A DNA stretch of 64,000 bases from Paenibacillus sp. KS-LC4 (GCF_036894955.1 NZ_CP145905.1:5498001-5562000); one strand, 5' to 3'. Numbered from the stretch's first letter, positions 8,503 to 18,388 are shown. Numbers and translations are program-made. The notes: generated by a model not told the origin, from the letters alone.

Positions 8503-9360
8503 ATGAAAATTTTAGTAACTGGCGCAACTGGACAATTTGGCTCCCTCGTTATCAATTCCCTATTAAAAAAGCTGCCTGCTGATCAGCTTGCGGTAAGTGT
8601 GCGTACGCCTGAGAAAGCTGCGCATTTGCAAGCACAAGGCGTTGACGTACGCCATGGTGACTTTGATCAGCCCGCAACGCTCGATACAGCATTTGCTGGT
8701 GTTGACCGTCTGTTGATCGTTTCCGCTGATGCAGATAATGCTACACGTATTCGCCAGCATCAAGCCGCAATTGATGCCGCCAAAAAAGCAGGCGTAGGCT
8801 TCATTGCTTACACAAGTGTTGCCAATGCAGATAAGAGCACACTCTCGCTCGCAGAGGTACACCGCGCTGCGGAAGAAGCAATTGTTGCGACGGGAATTCC
8901 ATATTCTCTGCTGCGCAACAACTGGTATGCCGAAAACGAAGCTGGCAGCGTACAGGGCGCCATCCACGGAGCACCTTGGCTGAACGCCACTGGCACTGCG
9001 CGTGTAGGCTATGCATTACGGAGCGATTATGCCGAAGCGGCGGCGGCTGTTCTAGCTGGCGAAGGCCATGACAATAAGGTCTACGAGCTGTCGGGCAAGC
9101 CGCGCACGCAAGCTGAGCTGGCAGCTATCACTGGCGAAGCATTGGGCAAAGAAATTAACGTCGTGGATGTAGACGATGCTGCATTCGGCCAAGCTTTGAC
9201 GCAAGCTGGGCTTCCTGATTTTGTCGTAGCGATGATTGTTGATATGCAAGGGGCAATTCGTGAAGGCTCGCTCGATGTAGAGAGCAATGATTTAGAAACG
9301 CTGCTAGGTCGCCCTGCTGCTCCACTCAGCGCATTTGTTACTGCTCTTTCTGGACGTTAA
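8503..9360 (+). CDS. NmrA/QorB-like NAD(P)-binding quinone reductase
   Basis: This 285-residue protein is an atypical short-chain dehydrogenase of the NmrA/QorB group. It begins MKILVTGATGQFGS with the GxxGxxG dinucleotide-binding turn and lacks a clear YxxxK pair. It fits NAD(P)H:quinone oxidoreductases that detoxify quinones or electrophiles. GGAGG lies 8 bases before the ATG. It is a single-gene transcription unit with its own promoter/operator upstream and a strong terminator downstream, and one of very few plus-strand genes. The palindrome over its -10 box suggests induction by a small reactive compound. Confidence 0.88.
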   Translation: MKILVTGATGQFGSLVINSLLKKLPADQLAVSVRTPEKAAHLQAQGVDVRHGDFDQPATLDTAFAGVDRLLIVSADADNATRIRQHQAAIDAAKKAGVGFIAYTSVANADKSTLSLAEVHRAAEEAIVATGIPYSLLRNNWYAENEAGSVQGAIHGAPWLNATGTARVGYALRSDYAEAAAAVLAGEGHDNKVYELSGKPRTQAELAAITGEALGKEINVVDVDDAAFGQALTQAGLPDFVVAMIVDMQGAIREGSLDVESNDLETLLGRPAAPLSAFVTALSGR

Positions 9361-9400
9361 GCTATTGTGATTAATAGGATAGGCTGAGTAAGTAAATGAA

Positions 9401-9450
9401 ACGAGTCTGTCTCGACAGGTCAGAAATGACCTTCGGGACAGACTCGTTTT
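9401..9450 (+). terminator. Intrinsic terminator of the QorB-like gene
   Basis: ACGAGTCTGTC (9401-9411) pairs perfectly with GACAGACTCGT (9437-9447). The inner stem AGGTCA/TGACCT closes on GAAA, and TTTT follows on the plus strand. It lies 40 bases after the stop codon. The remaining bases to 9728 show no gene. Confidence 0.9.
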
Positions 9451-9728
9451 ACATATAGATAGTCGGCAATCAGCAGCTTGATGCTGCTCGCATGTTTCAG
9501 GTGACTATCCGGGGGTTACCTCTGTCCTCAGAAAAAAACAGTGTATAGGGGTTCGAGCTCTTCGCATCCAAACAAAAAAAAGAGACAGACCGGCAATATG
9601 CCAGCTGTCACATTAACAATAAATAGAACAAGCCCCCGAGTCACCCTCACCTTATCCATACATCAGCACGTGGTAGCTACATTAAACCATATACAACCTA
9701 GCAACATGCTAATGCATTCCTGTTACAT

Positions 9729-11417
9729 TTAAGAAACACTCTGAGCATCGGCAAATTCAATTCGATTTCTTCCATTTTGCTTGGCCTGATAAAGAGCTTT
9801 ATCGACGGCGGCAAAAAGTTGAATTAAATACCCTTCCGGATTGTCCGGGACATGCTGAAGATTAAAGTCTTCAATGGATAAGCACCCTACGCTTACCGTA
9901 ATAGAAACCTGTTTGATTTCATGATCTACTAAAATGTCGTTTGACTGTACCGCTACTCTCACTTGTTCCGCTAATTTTTCAGCTAACTGGCGTTCTGTAT
10001 GCGGCAGGTAAATCATAAACTCCTCCCCGCCATAGCGAGTTAGAATATCAGTCCCACGAATGGCTTGCTTGACCGCCTGTGCCGTGCGATAAAGAACCTC
10101 ATCTCCTATTACATGTCCATAGCGATCATTAATGGCTTTAAAGAAGTCAATATCAAAGAGGATCAGTGAAAACGGGATTTTATATTGAATATTCGTTATA
10201 ACCTCATGCATGAGCTGCTGCGTCAAATAACGTCGATTGTAGCAGTTTGTTAAACTATCCGTCAGAACTAATTCCTCAAGCTTTTGATTAGCTGTGAACA
10301 GCTCATTGCTAATACGATCAAGGGCATGGTTGCGTTCCTGAAGAACCTCATTTTGCCGATTCATTTCTTTCACAAAAAAACGCTCTTTCGTGACATCCTG
10401 AAACGTAATGATATGTCCAATCTGCATGCGGTAGGAATCGACAATTGGCGAAGCCTGTATAATAAAATGACGCACGAGGTCTCGCTCATCAATGATTTCG
10501 ATTTGAGACAACGTATTTTCTTTACGCTTATAACGTTCCAGAAACCTCTTGCTGCTGCCCTCAACACGAACAGAGCCGAGCAACGACTCCATATCAAAAT
10601 AATCACCGACATTTAATTCCATATAATGGCGCAAGGCTTTATTCGCCTCAATAATGGTTTCATTATCGTCGAGTACAAGAATACCATATGGAAGCGTGTT
10701 GATCACATCCTCATGGGCGATGGAGACCAGCTCAAACACATTATATTTTTTAATGACATAAACAAAAAATAAATCTGAAAGAAAAATACCCATCGAAGTA
10801 AAGCCTGGAATGATCGGCAGCCACTCCCTCAATACCACATTAAGAAGAGCATCAATACCTGCAAATATAGCAAGCACGAATATTCCCCATAAGGTTACCT
10901 TCACTTGCTTCCTAATCATTGGTGAAGATTTAGGAGCCCTCAACGCCCCAAACAGAACAAAGAGGGAAGCAAAGAAGTAGCTCACCAAAATAGTGATGAC
11001 TACCCAAAACCATGCGCCGTATTCTCGATGAATATAACCGCCCTCAAGCGGCATGACAAACATATTATGTGGGTTAATGACCACGCCAATTGCTGCAATA
11101 ACAGCCGGAGCGAGCAGCAGAAATAACGTCTTCCCCCTTAATTTATTAGTATTTCCGGTAAGAAAGACAGTAAGCAACAGCCAGCCGCATCCTAACATAG
11201 AAAGGGCGACAAAAGACAATATTACATAAAACAACTGAAGAAGCGGATCACTAGTCAGATCTATTGCAATCTGACACAGGGGCCAGAGCATCATTAAAAA
11301 ATGAAATAGAAAGTACACCTTATGTAAATTCGTAATTCTAACGGTAGCAAAAACATACACATATAAACCAGACAATAGGAGGAATAAAAAAAGATCATAC
11401 CACACTAATGGGCTCAC
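9729..11417 (-). CDS. Membrane diguanylate cyclase (7TM-PAS-GGDEF)
   Basis: This 562-residue signalling protein is predicted to make cyclic di-GMP. The N-terminal 220 residues form about seven hydrophobic helices of the histidine-kinase 7TM sensor type. A PAS-like domain follows, with NTLPYGILVLDDNETIIEAN, then a short coiled linker and a GGDEF domain in the last 160 residues. The active-site loop is GGEEF, a functional variant. RGTD lies five residues before it, matching the inhibitory I-site for product feedback. The start is GTG (11415-11417) with AAGGAG seven bases upstream. It is monocistronic. Confidence 0.93.
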   Translation of the reverse strand: MSPLVWYDLFLFLLLSGLYVYVFATVRITNLHKVYFLFHFLMMLWPLCQIAIDLTSDPLLQLFYVILSFVALSMLGCGWLLLTVFLTGNTNKLRGKTLFLLLAPAVIAAIGVVINPHNMFVMPLEGGYIHREYGAWFWVVITILVSYFFASLFVLFGALRAPKSSPMIRKQVKVTLWGIFVLAIFAGIDALLNVVLREWLPIIPGFTSMGIFLSDLFFVYVIKKYNVFELVSIAHEDVINTLPYGILVLDDNETIIEANKALRHYMELNVGDYFDMESLLGSVRVEGSSKRFLERYKRKENTLSQIEIIDERDLVRHFIIQASPIVDSYRMQIGHIITFQDVTKERFFVKEMNRQNEVLQERNHALDRISNELFTANQKLEELVLTDSLTNCYNRRYLTQQLMHEVITNIQYKIPFSLILFDIDFFKAINDRYGHVIGDEVLYRTAQAVKQAIRGTDILTRYGGEEFMIYLPHTERQLAEKLAEQVRVAVQSNDILVDHEIKQVSITVSVGCLSIEDFNLQHVPDNPEGYLIQLFAAVDKALYQAKQNGRNRIEFADAQSVS

Positions 11418-11754
11418 AAATCTTCTCCTTTTTTGATACGACGACTACGATAGTATAGAAATAGTATACTCCATAACACTTAAATGGACCTTTAAAAGAT
11501 GATTTTCCCTATCATTAGCTTGGTTAAATTAACCACATCTTATCACACAGTAAAGCAGTCAGCTAGCCCATACAATGGCAGTCCAACCATCCTCTAACCG
11601 ATTCCTTCATACCTTCTTTGAATTTGCCCGTGAATGGGATGATTATGGCCTATGCCATGTGAGGAGAAGAGCGTGGTTTGGGGATGAATTAAGAAGCTTT
11701 TACGCGGTAGCATTCTAGAGCCATCCGTTACCGGACAGCCCTTCATACATTTTA
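11418..11754. other. Intergenic region with a doubtful 47-codon plus-strand ORF
   Basis: This gap holds the upstream region of the diguanylate cyclase gene. An ATG-to-TAG frame at 11575-11718 encodes 47 residues (MAVQPSSNRFLHTFFEFARE at the start). It has no convincing ribosome binding site and I recognise no family. It could be a gene remnant or chance. Confidence 0.25.
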
Positions 11755-12516
11755 TTAATGGTTCAGTGGATTATTATCCGAGAACAAATCGGGATTGTCT
11801 TGGAGCATGCTCGTTATGACTCTTGCTACCCCGGCCGCATCACAAACCCTTACAACCGCATCGCCAAGCCGCCCCTTATACATAGCGCCTTCGCTTTCCA
11901 GTAAATCATCTACTTTCCAAAAATGCTGCGACCATGACAGTCCGCAATGTCTGCGGGAAGGGACAGAAATTTCTGTTCCATCGGCTAAAACCGTGTAAAG
12001 CTGCTCCGAGTCATCCGTTAATCTGCCCGGTATATCTACCCATTCTTCGACTCCATGAATAAAGGTATTGCGCCTTAAATCGACTCCAACTAACAATATA
12101 GTCGCCCTGCGGTCGAGCAGCTTCCCCCAAGCGGAGCCTCTAGCGCAGGGCGTATCGAAGCGATGATCGTCGTTTGTAAGCTCTATAGCATCCTTGCCTA
12201 ATGCTGCTACCGAATGAGTGGGGTGCAGCGAACGCACCACACCCGGCCGCTTGCGAAAAAGCTCAGGCAGTATTCCAACACAGGAGGGGGAATGATCAAC
12301 GTAAAATTTCGGATTATCCGCATTGACGTAGGACCATGTATGGGTGGGCAACACCAACAGCCCCTCCTTCATATGAGCGGTTAACGCATCTAAAACGGTA
12401 TCAGCGCCACCTTCAACAGGCCCAATACTTTTCATCGAGGAATGGACGAGCAGCGTCCCTTGGCTGTCAATGCCTAGCTGCTCTAGCTGCTTCATTAAAT
12501 TGTCTATCGTATGCAT
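11755..12516 (-). CDS. AAC(3)-family aminoglycoside N3-acetyltransferase-like protein
   Basis: The 253-residue protein belongs to the AAC(3)/YokD acetyltransferase family. Members with activity transfer acetyl from acetyl-CoA to the 3-amino group of 2-deoxystreptamine; many chromosomal members have unknown substrates. Visible hallmarks are LLVHSSMKSIGPVEGG near the N-terminus, VLPTHTWSY, and the diagnostic SLHPTHSVAALG. The ATG at 12514-12516 has GGAGG eight bases upstream; the GTG three codons earlier abuts the ribosome binding site and is unlikely. It stands alone between unrelated genes, about 22 kb from the aminoglycoside cluster. A role in self-resistance is possible but unproven. Confidence 0.85.
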   Translation of the reverse strand: MHTIDNLMKQLEQLGIDSQGTLLVHSSMKSIGPVEGGADTVLDALTAHMKEGLLVLPTHTWSYVNADNPKFYVDHSPSCVGILPELFRKRPGVVRSLHPTHSVAALGKDAIELTNDDHRFDTPCARGSAWGKLLDRRATILLVGVDLRRNTFIHGVEEWVDIPGRLTDDSEQLYTVLADGTEISVPSRRHCGLSWSQHFWKVDDLLESEGAMYKGRLGDAVVRVCDAAGVARVITSMLQDNPDLFSDNNPLNH

Positions 12517-12655
12517 GTTGTTCACCCTCCCCCGCCATTATATCAAACCTTGCCCTTCATTGTGATAGGGTTCGACGTATCCTCTCAAAGGAGAAATTCC
12601 TTTCTCTGCGACGGTATAATGAGGTTCGGTCAAGGATTTAGCACCCTAAAGCCGA

Positions 12656-12690
12656 AAGGCCTCGTCCCCATGTAAAGGAGACGAAGCCTT
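12656..12690 (-). terminator. Terminator hairpin after the GH43 gene
   Basis: AAGGCCTCGTCCCC and GGAGACGAAGCCTT form a stem with mismatches around the loop ATGTAAA, 14 bases past the stop of the GH43 gene. The T-rich tail is better on the plus strand (TTTTTG) than on the minus strand, but only the minus strand has a gene ending here. Confidence 0.65.
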
Positions 12691-12703
12691 TTTGCCATAA
12701 TCA

Positions 12704-14638
12704 TTACTGAGCCGAAACATTAATGCTATCAATATTTGGCCCTTCTGTGCCTGTAGTGACCAGTTTTAAACTATTAGTTCCGCTGTTCATAGGTACCTGA
12801 ATCGTCTTCTCGACCCAGGTTCCCCAGCCGCCGGTTGCTGTAAAGGCAACATTGCTAATCACTTTCGTACCGTTTACAAAAACATCTAAATTTCTCGTAC
12901 CTGTTTCCAAGGCATACCGGATCTTAACATTTTTAGTACCTGTAACTGCAGCGTAGATGTTATTCCATTCAATAGCCGCATCGGTTGTAGCATTGAAGTT
13001 AACATATCCGCTGCCGCTGTAGCCGGTATGGATGGCTTCTACTAAAGAGTTGGTCAGTATAGTGCCCGTCTCTGCTTCATAAGAAGTACCGGTGCTCACA
13101 GCATTTTGTGTAAACTGCCAGTAATCAAAATTAAATAGGTTGCCTGAGCCAGCCCCAGTAAAGACTAGGAAGACGTTATGAGTACCGGTTGCACCGCTTA
13201 CACCCGTTTCAATAACGCTCCAGTTTTGTGTTCCACCTGTGGAAGGTACATTAAGCGTTCCGACAAGCGGGCCGGTTACACTGTCAAGACGTATTTCAAT
13301 ATTCCCACCTACAGTAGAGGCTACATTTGCTTTAAAAGTAGTTGCTCCACTTGAACCGAATTCGGCGTTTCCTACAGCGACCCAGTCCCCATTGTTAATG
13401 CTCGTTACGTGAAGATTACTTACTGGTCCGCCTGTTGCTGAAGTTTTCTCCGTCAAAATGCGTCCATTCCAGGCAAACGTTTCAGCCTCTACCCGATTAT
13501 AGGGATTGAGATTGGCAAGCTGCGATACGCCTGCAAAATTGGCTGCAACCTCCTGAATCGATCCATTCGCATTATGCACAAGCTTATTGATATGAGGGGA
13601 ACGGTAGCCTCTACCTGCTCCGTATAGAGCATAGCTGACCGTTTGAGTATGATATACCACATACCACTGGTTGTTTAAATTAAACACAGAGTGATGGTTA
13701 TTGCCTCCTGCACCAAAAAATGAGCCTGGATTTTTTAGGAAATGGCCTGCGTACGTAAAGGGTCCCATCGGACTTGTACTAGTCATATAGCCGATTTCAC
13801 CTTTAGGCTTGTCAGCAGGATGCGTACCGCTGAAATTAATACAATAGGAGTAATAATATACCCCATTATACTTGTGGATGCCTGAGTCCTCAAACATGAA
13901 CGGCGCATCAATCGTTGATGCACTTCCAACGATGCTGGTCATATCAGCACCTAATTTCAATACTCTAGCTGTATTAGGATTTGCATATTGCGCCTGCGTT
14001 GGATTTGAACCGCCAGGGATGCCTCCACCTGCATACAAGTAGCCTGTGCCGTCGTCATCTACAAATACGGCCGGGTCAAAAAGCCAAACTACGCCGGACA
14101 TACCCGGTGTACTCGTTGTGACCAGTGCTCTTCCCAGCGGATCGCTCCATGGCCCGATTGGGCTGTCAGCTGTGAGAACACCGATACCTCCCCCACTATT
14201 TGCAAAATACAGGAAAAATTTATCCTGGCCATTTATTTTCTTCACTGCCGCAGCAGGAGCCCAAGAGGCACCCGCCCATTTTGCAATGCCTTGTCCGCCA
14301 TTTGCTCCATTTGCACCTGCTACCGGAATAGCGCCGTGATCTGTCCAGTTCACCATATCCGCTGAAGATATAACGAACACCTTATTCAGATTAGCAAAAG
14401 AATTATCTTTAATCGTTCCGTTGCTATTATATTCATAGTCATCACTGGACATATAAATATATACTCTTCCGTTATAGGTCATTGCAAAGGGGTCCGCCCC
14501 TAAATGATGGTCAATGAGCGGGTTGGAATTCCCTACATTTTTGGCAATGGTCGTACTAGCCGCAAATGCAGACATCTCTGGCAGACAGCTCAATATTAAG
14601 GCAAAAGCTAATAAAAAAACGCTCAACTTCTTTTTCAT
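12704..14638 (-). CDS. xynD: Secreted GH43 arabinoxylan arabinofuranohydrolase with two CBM domains
   Basis: This secreted enzyme has 644 residues. The signal peptide is MKKKLSVFLLAFALILSCLP and cleavage is expected near AFA-AS. The GH43 catalytic domain spans residues about 35-370: the catalytic base is in LGADPFAMTYNGRVYIYMSS, and FEDSGIHKYNGVYYYSY carries the likely general acid Glu. Next come a CBM6-like module (NRVEAETFAWN onward) and, from YEAETG, a 125-residue beta-sandwich also found at the end of the GH30 enzyme. It matches the XynD type, which removes arabinose from arabinoxylan. AAGGAGG lies 10 bases before the ATG. It follows the GH30 gene by 69 bases in the same operon, so the two enzymes act together on glucuronoarabinoxylan outside the cell. 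Confidence 0.9.
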   Translation of the reverse strand: MKKKLSVFLLAFALILSCLPEMSAFAASTTIAKNVGNSNPLIDHHLGADPFAMTYNGRVYIYMSSDDYEYNSNGTIKDNSFANLNKVFVISSADMVNWTDHGAIPVAGANGANGGQGIAKWAGASWAPAAAVKKINGQDKFFLYFANSGGGIGVLTADSPIGPWSDPLGRALVTTSTPGMSGVVWLFDPAVFVDDDGTGYLYAGGGIPGGSNPTQAQYANPNTARVLKLGADMTSIVGSASTIDAPFMFEDSGIHKYNGVYYYSYCINFSGTHPADKPKGEIGYMTSTSPMGPFTYAGHFLKNPGSFFGAGGNNHHSVFNLNNQWYVVYHTQTVSYALYGAGRGYRSPHINKLVHNANGSIQEVAANFAGVSQLANLNPYNRVEAETFAWNGRILTEKTSATGGPVSNLHVTSINNGDWVAVGNAEFGSSGATTFKANVASTVGGNIEIRLDSVTGPLVGTLNVPSTGGTQNWSVIETGVSGATGTHNVFLVFTGAGSGNLFNFDYWQFTQNAVSTGTSYEAETGTILTNSLVEAIHTGYSGSGYVNFNATTDAAIEWNNIYAAVTGTKNVKIRYALETGTRNLDVFVNGTKVISNVAFTATGGWGTWVEKTIQVPMNSGTNSLKLVTTGTEGPNIDSINVSAQ

Positions 14639-14707
14639 TACTCCATATCCTCCTTCATTTCTTACGTACCCTGCCTCTTACAAGCAACCATTTCTACAGC
14701 CGTTCTG

Positions 14708-16390
14708 CTATTGGGCTGTAACGTTGATGTTATCTATATTCGGTCCCTCTGTACCCGTCGTAACCACCCTTAAAGTATTGTTTCCGCTATTCATGGCAAC
14801 CTGAAGCGTTTTCTCACCCCAGCTTGTCCAACTGCCAGTCGCTGCAAAAGCTGCATTGCTAATCACTTTCGTCCCGTTAACATAAACGTCCAAATTTCTT
14901 GTTCCTGACTCTAACGCATAACGGAACTTCACATTTTTAGTTCCTGCTACGGAAGCGTAAATGCTGCCCCACTGAATGGCTGCATCGGTTAAAGCATTAA
15001 AGTTGACATATCCGCTGCCGGTGTAGCCCGAATTTATGGCTTCTACTACGGAGTTCGTCAACGTTGTTCCCGTCTCAGCTTCATAAGTCGTACCGCTGTT
15101 GTTGTTTCCACCGCTGCCCAGTTCAGCTACATAGGTTGTAACACTCCGTGCTGGAAGCTGACCTGTAAAGGAGCCCGCAGACACATTAATTGACGATCCG
15201 GCTGCAAGATTTCTAGTGCTGTCTGTTACCCATGAAGATACCGTCGATGCATTGCCGTTTTGCAAAACAAATTTTTGATTGACGGCCGAGGTGCTTCTAT
15301 TAATGGCTACAATAACGACCTTGTTGTCACCTTTATAAGCAGAGACATGGACATTTGTTTCAGGAGTCTTGGTTGCATCAACCCTTACATAGCCTGGACG
15401 AACAAATTTGGAGAAATGAGCCATGTTATAGCCGCGTTTGCTAATCGTGCCGTCCTCTTTCATCGGGCCGTATTGTCTGCGAATATACCACCATACATAG
15501 GCTTGGAAATCGCCCTCAACCATCGCATTGTGAATATGATGGGATACATCCAATGCCTCAGGCCAGAGATCCGCCGAGTTGTTGTTGCTATTTGGATAGT
15601 ATACTTCTGTCATCCAAAGCTCTTTGCCCGCTCCCTTTTGTTTGAACAGTGGGTACGCAAAATTGCTAACGCTTGTACCATAAAGATGGGCACCAAGAAT
15701 ATCCATATTGGCAAGAGCTTGCGGATCATTCAATATCGGATCTGACATATTTTTCAGGTATTGAAATGACTCTGGAGCCATGACCTTCGTATTTTGAATG
15801 GAGCCCGCATTTTCTTTCATAAAGCGAAGCATCTCTTGTGGCGTCCACCATGTCCAGTCATGAGCATAATCAGGCTCATTTTGAACCGAAATCGCATAAA
15901 GGTTCACACCGTTATTTTTCATGTAAGTGACAAAATCATTAAGATGCTGGGCATATGCAGCATACTTATCATATTTAAGACGTTTGGCTGAAGTATCGCC
16001 ATTTTTATTGAAGGTCTCAATCATACTAGCTGGAGGATTCCATGGTGAAGCAAAGACGAGTGCGCCTTGCTCAATCGCGCGTTTGGCAGTCGGAACTTCT
16101 TTGTACCAATTGTTGCTGTCACCGTCTACAAAAATTCTTAAAACCGAAAAGCCAAGCTGATTTTGTCCATTGCCAAATGCCGTATCTCTTTGGGATGCTG
16201 TCAGATCCCCAATCCAGGCCGGGTGGTTAATACCTCCAAAGCCTTTTATTAATTGTTTTTCTGCCGATAAATTAATAACTGCATCGCTTGCTGCTGATAC
16301 CTTAGGAGGACCTGGCACGGTTAATACTAACGGAAGCGCCGTTAAACATGCCAATAATACAAACATTGATTTTTTCAAACTTGAGATCAT
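14708..16390 (-). CDS. xynC: Secreted GH30 glucuronoxylanase with C-terminal CBM
   Basis: This endo-xylanase of the GH30_8 (XynC) type cuts xylan next to methylglucuronic acid branches. With the start at 16388-16390 it has 560 residues. AAGGAG is nine bases upstream, and the longer frame to 16465 has no supporting site. The signal peptide ends near KVSAAS. The catalytic domain opens with KQLIKGFGGINHPAW. The acid/base Glu is in SVQNEPDY and the nucleophile Glu in LWMTEVYY. A short serine/glycine/asparagine linker leads to the 125-residue YEAETG domain (14708-15085), shared with the downstream GH43 protein. Confidence 0.93.
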   Translation of the reverse strand: MISSLKKSMFVLLACLTALPLVLTVPGPPKVSAASDAVINLSAEKQLIKGFGGINHPAWIGDLTASQRDTAFGNGQNQLGFSVLRIFVDGDSNNWYKEVPTAKRAIEQGALVFASPWNPPASMIETFNKNGDTSAKRLKYDKYAAYAQHLNDFVTYMKNNGVNLYAISVQNEPDYAHDWTWWTPQEMLRFMKENAGSIQNTKVMAPESFQYLKNMSDPILNDPQALANMDILGAHLYGTSVSNFAYPLFKQKGAGKELWMTEVYYPNSNNNSADLWPEALDVSHHIHNAMVEGDFQAYVWWYIRRQYGPMKEDGTISKRGYNMAHFSKFVRPGYVRVDATKTPETNVHVSAYKGDNKVVIVAINRSTSAVNQKFVLQNGNASTVSSWVTDSTRNLAAGSSINVSAGSFTGQLPARSVTTYVAELGSGGNNNSGTTYEAETGTTLTNSVVEAINSGYTGSGYVNFNALTDAAIQWGSIYASVAGTKNVKFRYALESGTRNLDVYVNGTKVISNAAFAATGSWTSWGEKTLQVAMNSGNNTLRVVTTGTEGPNIDNINVTAQ

Positions 16391-16556
16391 TTTTTTCATC
16401 TCCTTGGAATAGTAGTTTTTCCTATAAGCTGCTCCAGCTTCTCCGGCTGCTTCAACAACCGCCAACCACCTCCCTTCTCATATTTCTGTTCCCCGAGGGG
16501 CTTTGCTGGTTTGAAATTTTAAAAGGCCATCGTTCAGCCCCCCGCTTCAGCCCTGC

Positions 16557-18263
16557 TCACCATTTGCCTGCAACGCGATCCTTTATCGCCTTGGTTATCG
16601 TATTCTCATAGCTCTTCTTGTCCAGCTTGTTCAGCTCGCCGATATACTCCTCCCACAGCTTGTCAAAATCAGGCGGCGAGGACATGACCAGAGCAGGCAA
16701 ATATTTACGCTGCACATCATCCGACTTCATCGTAAAAATTTGCTCCGGGGAGCCTTGCTCCAGCGCAATGGACCATACAGGGAACCATGGGCGTGCATCT
16801 GGCTTTGAAAACATCTCGCTGAACGTATCGACACCATATGCGTTCAGAATCGCTTTATCGCCTTCGGTAAACGAGGCATAGGCCAGCTCGGGCTGATTGC
16901 CGGGACTAAAGGCATTGCCGTCTAATAAAGTGGACTCCACGCCGTAACGCGGCCAGTCCGTTTGGAAGTAGGTGAAGCCGAAAGCACGACTGAGCTCCAG
17001 ATCATCATGGTATTTGCGCTGATCATCGCTTGCGTAATAAAAACGGCCATGGTCATCTACACTGTAGGTTTGGTCCTTGATCCCCCACTGTACGAGGATT
17101 TGATTTTCTTCCTTCAACAAAGCATCGAAGTATTTAATAATGCGAATGGGATCCTTGGCTTTGATGGAAATGCCGACCCCATAATTGGCGACAAAGCCTG
17201 GCGGGTCCACATACTGATCTTTGATGTCTTTGTCGAATACAAGGGGAAGCGGAGCATAACGTTTCTCGTCAATGCCAGCCGCTAATAAACTTTTGGAAGC
17301 ATCCCCTACCTGCCATGCATAGTTAAAGTAGCCAAGCACACGTCCTGAGGTCAATTTGGCCAAGTATTGATCCTTGTTCATCGTAAAGGATTCTGGATCA
17401 AACAGCTTTTCCGCGTTCACTTCGTTCAGCTTCTGAATCCATCTCTTCTGGTAGTCGGTTCCGGCTACAACCTTGGCCTCGTGGGTTTCCATATCGACAA
17501 TAACACTGCCGTCGTTAGGATAGCCCGCAAGATGCATAGCAGGGTTTTGCAGCGTAAAGAAGTTATTTGCGACGCCGGCCAGAGAAACGAATCCGATTGT
17601 ATCCGCACCATCAATTGTCGGATGCTTCTCCCTGTATTGCTTGATTAGAGCAAAATATTCGTCCAACGTGCTGATCTTCGGATAGTCGAACTCCTTCAGC
17701 ACCGAACGCTGGATCCAGAAGGCTCCTCCGCCAATATTGGGACCGCCGATATACTCGCCCTGATTGGCGGTATACGGCAACGTATAAATTTTCCCGTCCG
17801 TCTGTCGCATTTTATCGAAGTAAGCGCCGTACACGCGTTTGATGTTAGGCCCGTACTCCTCAATTAGATCATCGAGCGGGATGTATGCTCCTGCGTCCAT
17901 CAGCTTCGCCATTTCGCCACTAGAGCTAATCACATCTGGATAATCGCCGCTTGCAATCATGACTCCAGCCTTGGTTAGACTATCGCCTACGACATATTCC
18001 AGCTTCCAGTCGACACCGGTTTGTTGCTGCAATTGTTTTCCGATGACCGTTTCACTCGCCAAAGTGTCCTTCTTGCCTGTCGAAAAATGATAGTATGAAA
18101 AAGTTACAGGCGGATTCTCCTCTCCACTTGCTGTGTAAGCATCGGAGGTGGATTTGTTGCTAGAGACGCTGTTAGACGTACTGTTATCCGCCTTACTGCA
18201 CCCTCCAAGCATCGCTGCTAATAAAATCATCAAGCCAGCAATTACCGCCATGCTTTTGTACAT
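16557..18263 (-). CDS. LplA-like ABC transporter substrate-binding lipoprotein, no adjacent permeases
   Basis: This 568-residue lipoprotein belongs to the long solute-binding family used for aldotetraouronic acid and other oligosaccharides. The start is MYKSMAVIAGLMILLAAMLG with the lipobox Cys of LGGCSKAD. The longer frame to 18308 lacks a site; GGGG sits about 12 bases before this ATG. It is highly similar along its length to the protein at 27668-29359 (both end with KVKERVAGNW or IKDRVAGKW). It lies downstream of a kinase/regulator pair and upstream of GH30/GH43, with no permease genes beside it. It may use the permeases of the second module at 25644-27554. Confidence 0.9.
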   Translation of the reverse strand: MYKSMAVIAGLMILLAAMLGGCSKADNSTSNSVSSNKSTSDAYTASGEENPPVTFSYYHFSTGKKDTLASETVIGKQLQQQTGVDWKLEYVVGDSLTKAGVMIASGDYPDVISSSGEMAKLMDAGAYIPLDDLIEEYGPNIKRVYGAYFDKMRQTDGKIYTLPYTANQGEYIGGPNIGGGAFWIQRSVLKEFDYPKISTLDEYFALIKQYREKHPTIDGADTIGFVSLAGVANNFFTLQNPAMHLAGYPNDGSVIVDMETHEAKVVAGTDYQKRWIQKLNEVNAEKLFDPESFTMNKDQYLAKLTSGRVLGYFNYAWQVGDASKSLLAAGIDEKRYAPLPLVFDKDIKDQYVDPPGFVANYGVGISIKAKDPIRIIKYFDALLKEENQILVQWGIKDQTYSVDDHGRFYYASDDQRKYHDDLELSRAFGFTYFQTDWPRYGVESTLLDGNAFSPGNQPELAYASFTEGDKAILNAYGVDTFSEMFSKPDARPWFPVWSIALEQGSPEQIFTMKSDDVQRKYLPALVMSSPPDFDKLWEEYIGELNKLDKKSYENTITKAIKDRVAGKW

Positions 18264-18293
18264 TTCAACAAAATCCCCTTCCAACCGCAAAGT

Positions 18294-18329
18294 TGTAAGC
18301 CCTTTCAATATATCAAGAAAGCGTTTTCT
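18294..18329. promoter_or_regulatory. Two cre-like CcpA sites upstream of the binding-protein gene
   Basis: TGTAAGCCCTTTCA (18294-18307) and AGAAAGCGTTTTCT (18316-18329, palindromic core AAGCGTTTTCTT) each differ from the CcpA consensus by one or two bases. They lie 30-65 bases before the start at 18263. This suggests carbon catabolite repression of the binding-protein and xylanase genes. Confidence 0.6.
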
Positions 18330-18388
18330 TGATTACCCTACAAACCATACCTTTTTCTTCGAAAAGCATACCCATTCTTTCCCAACTA

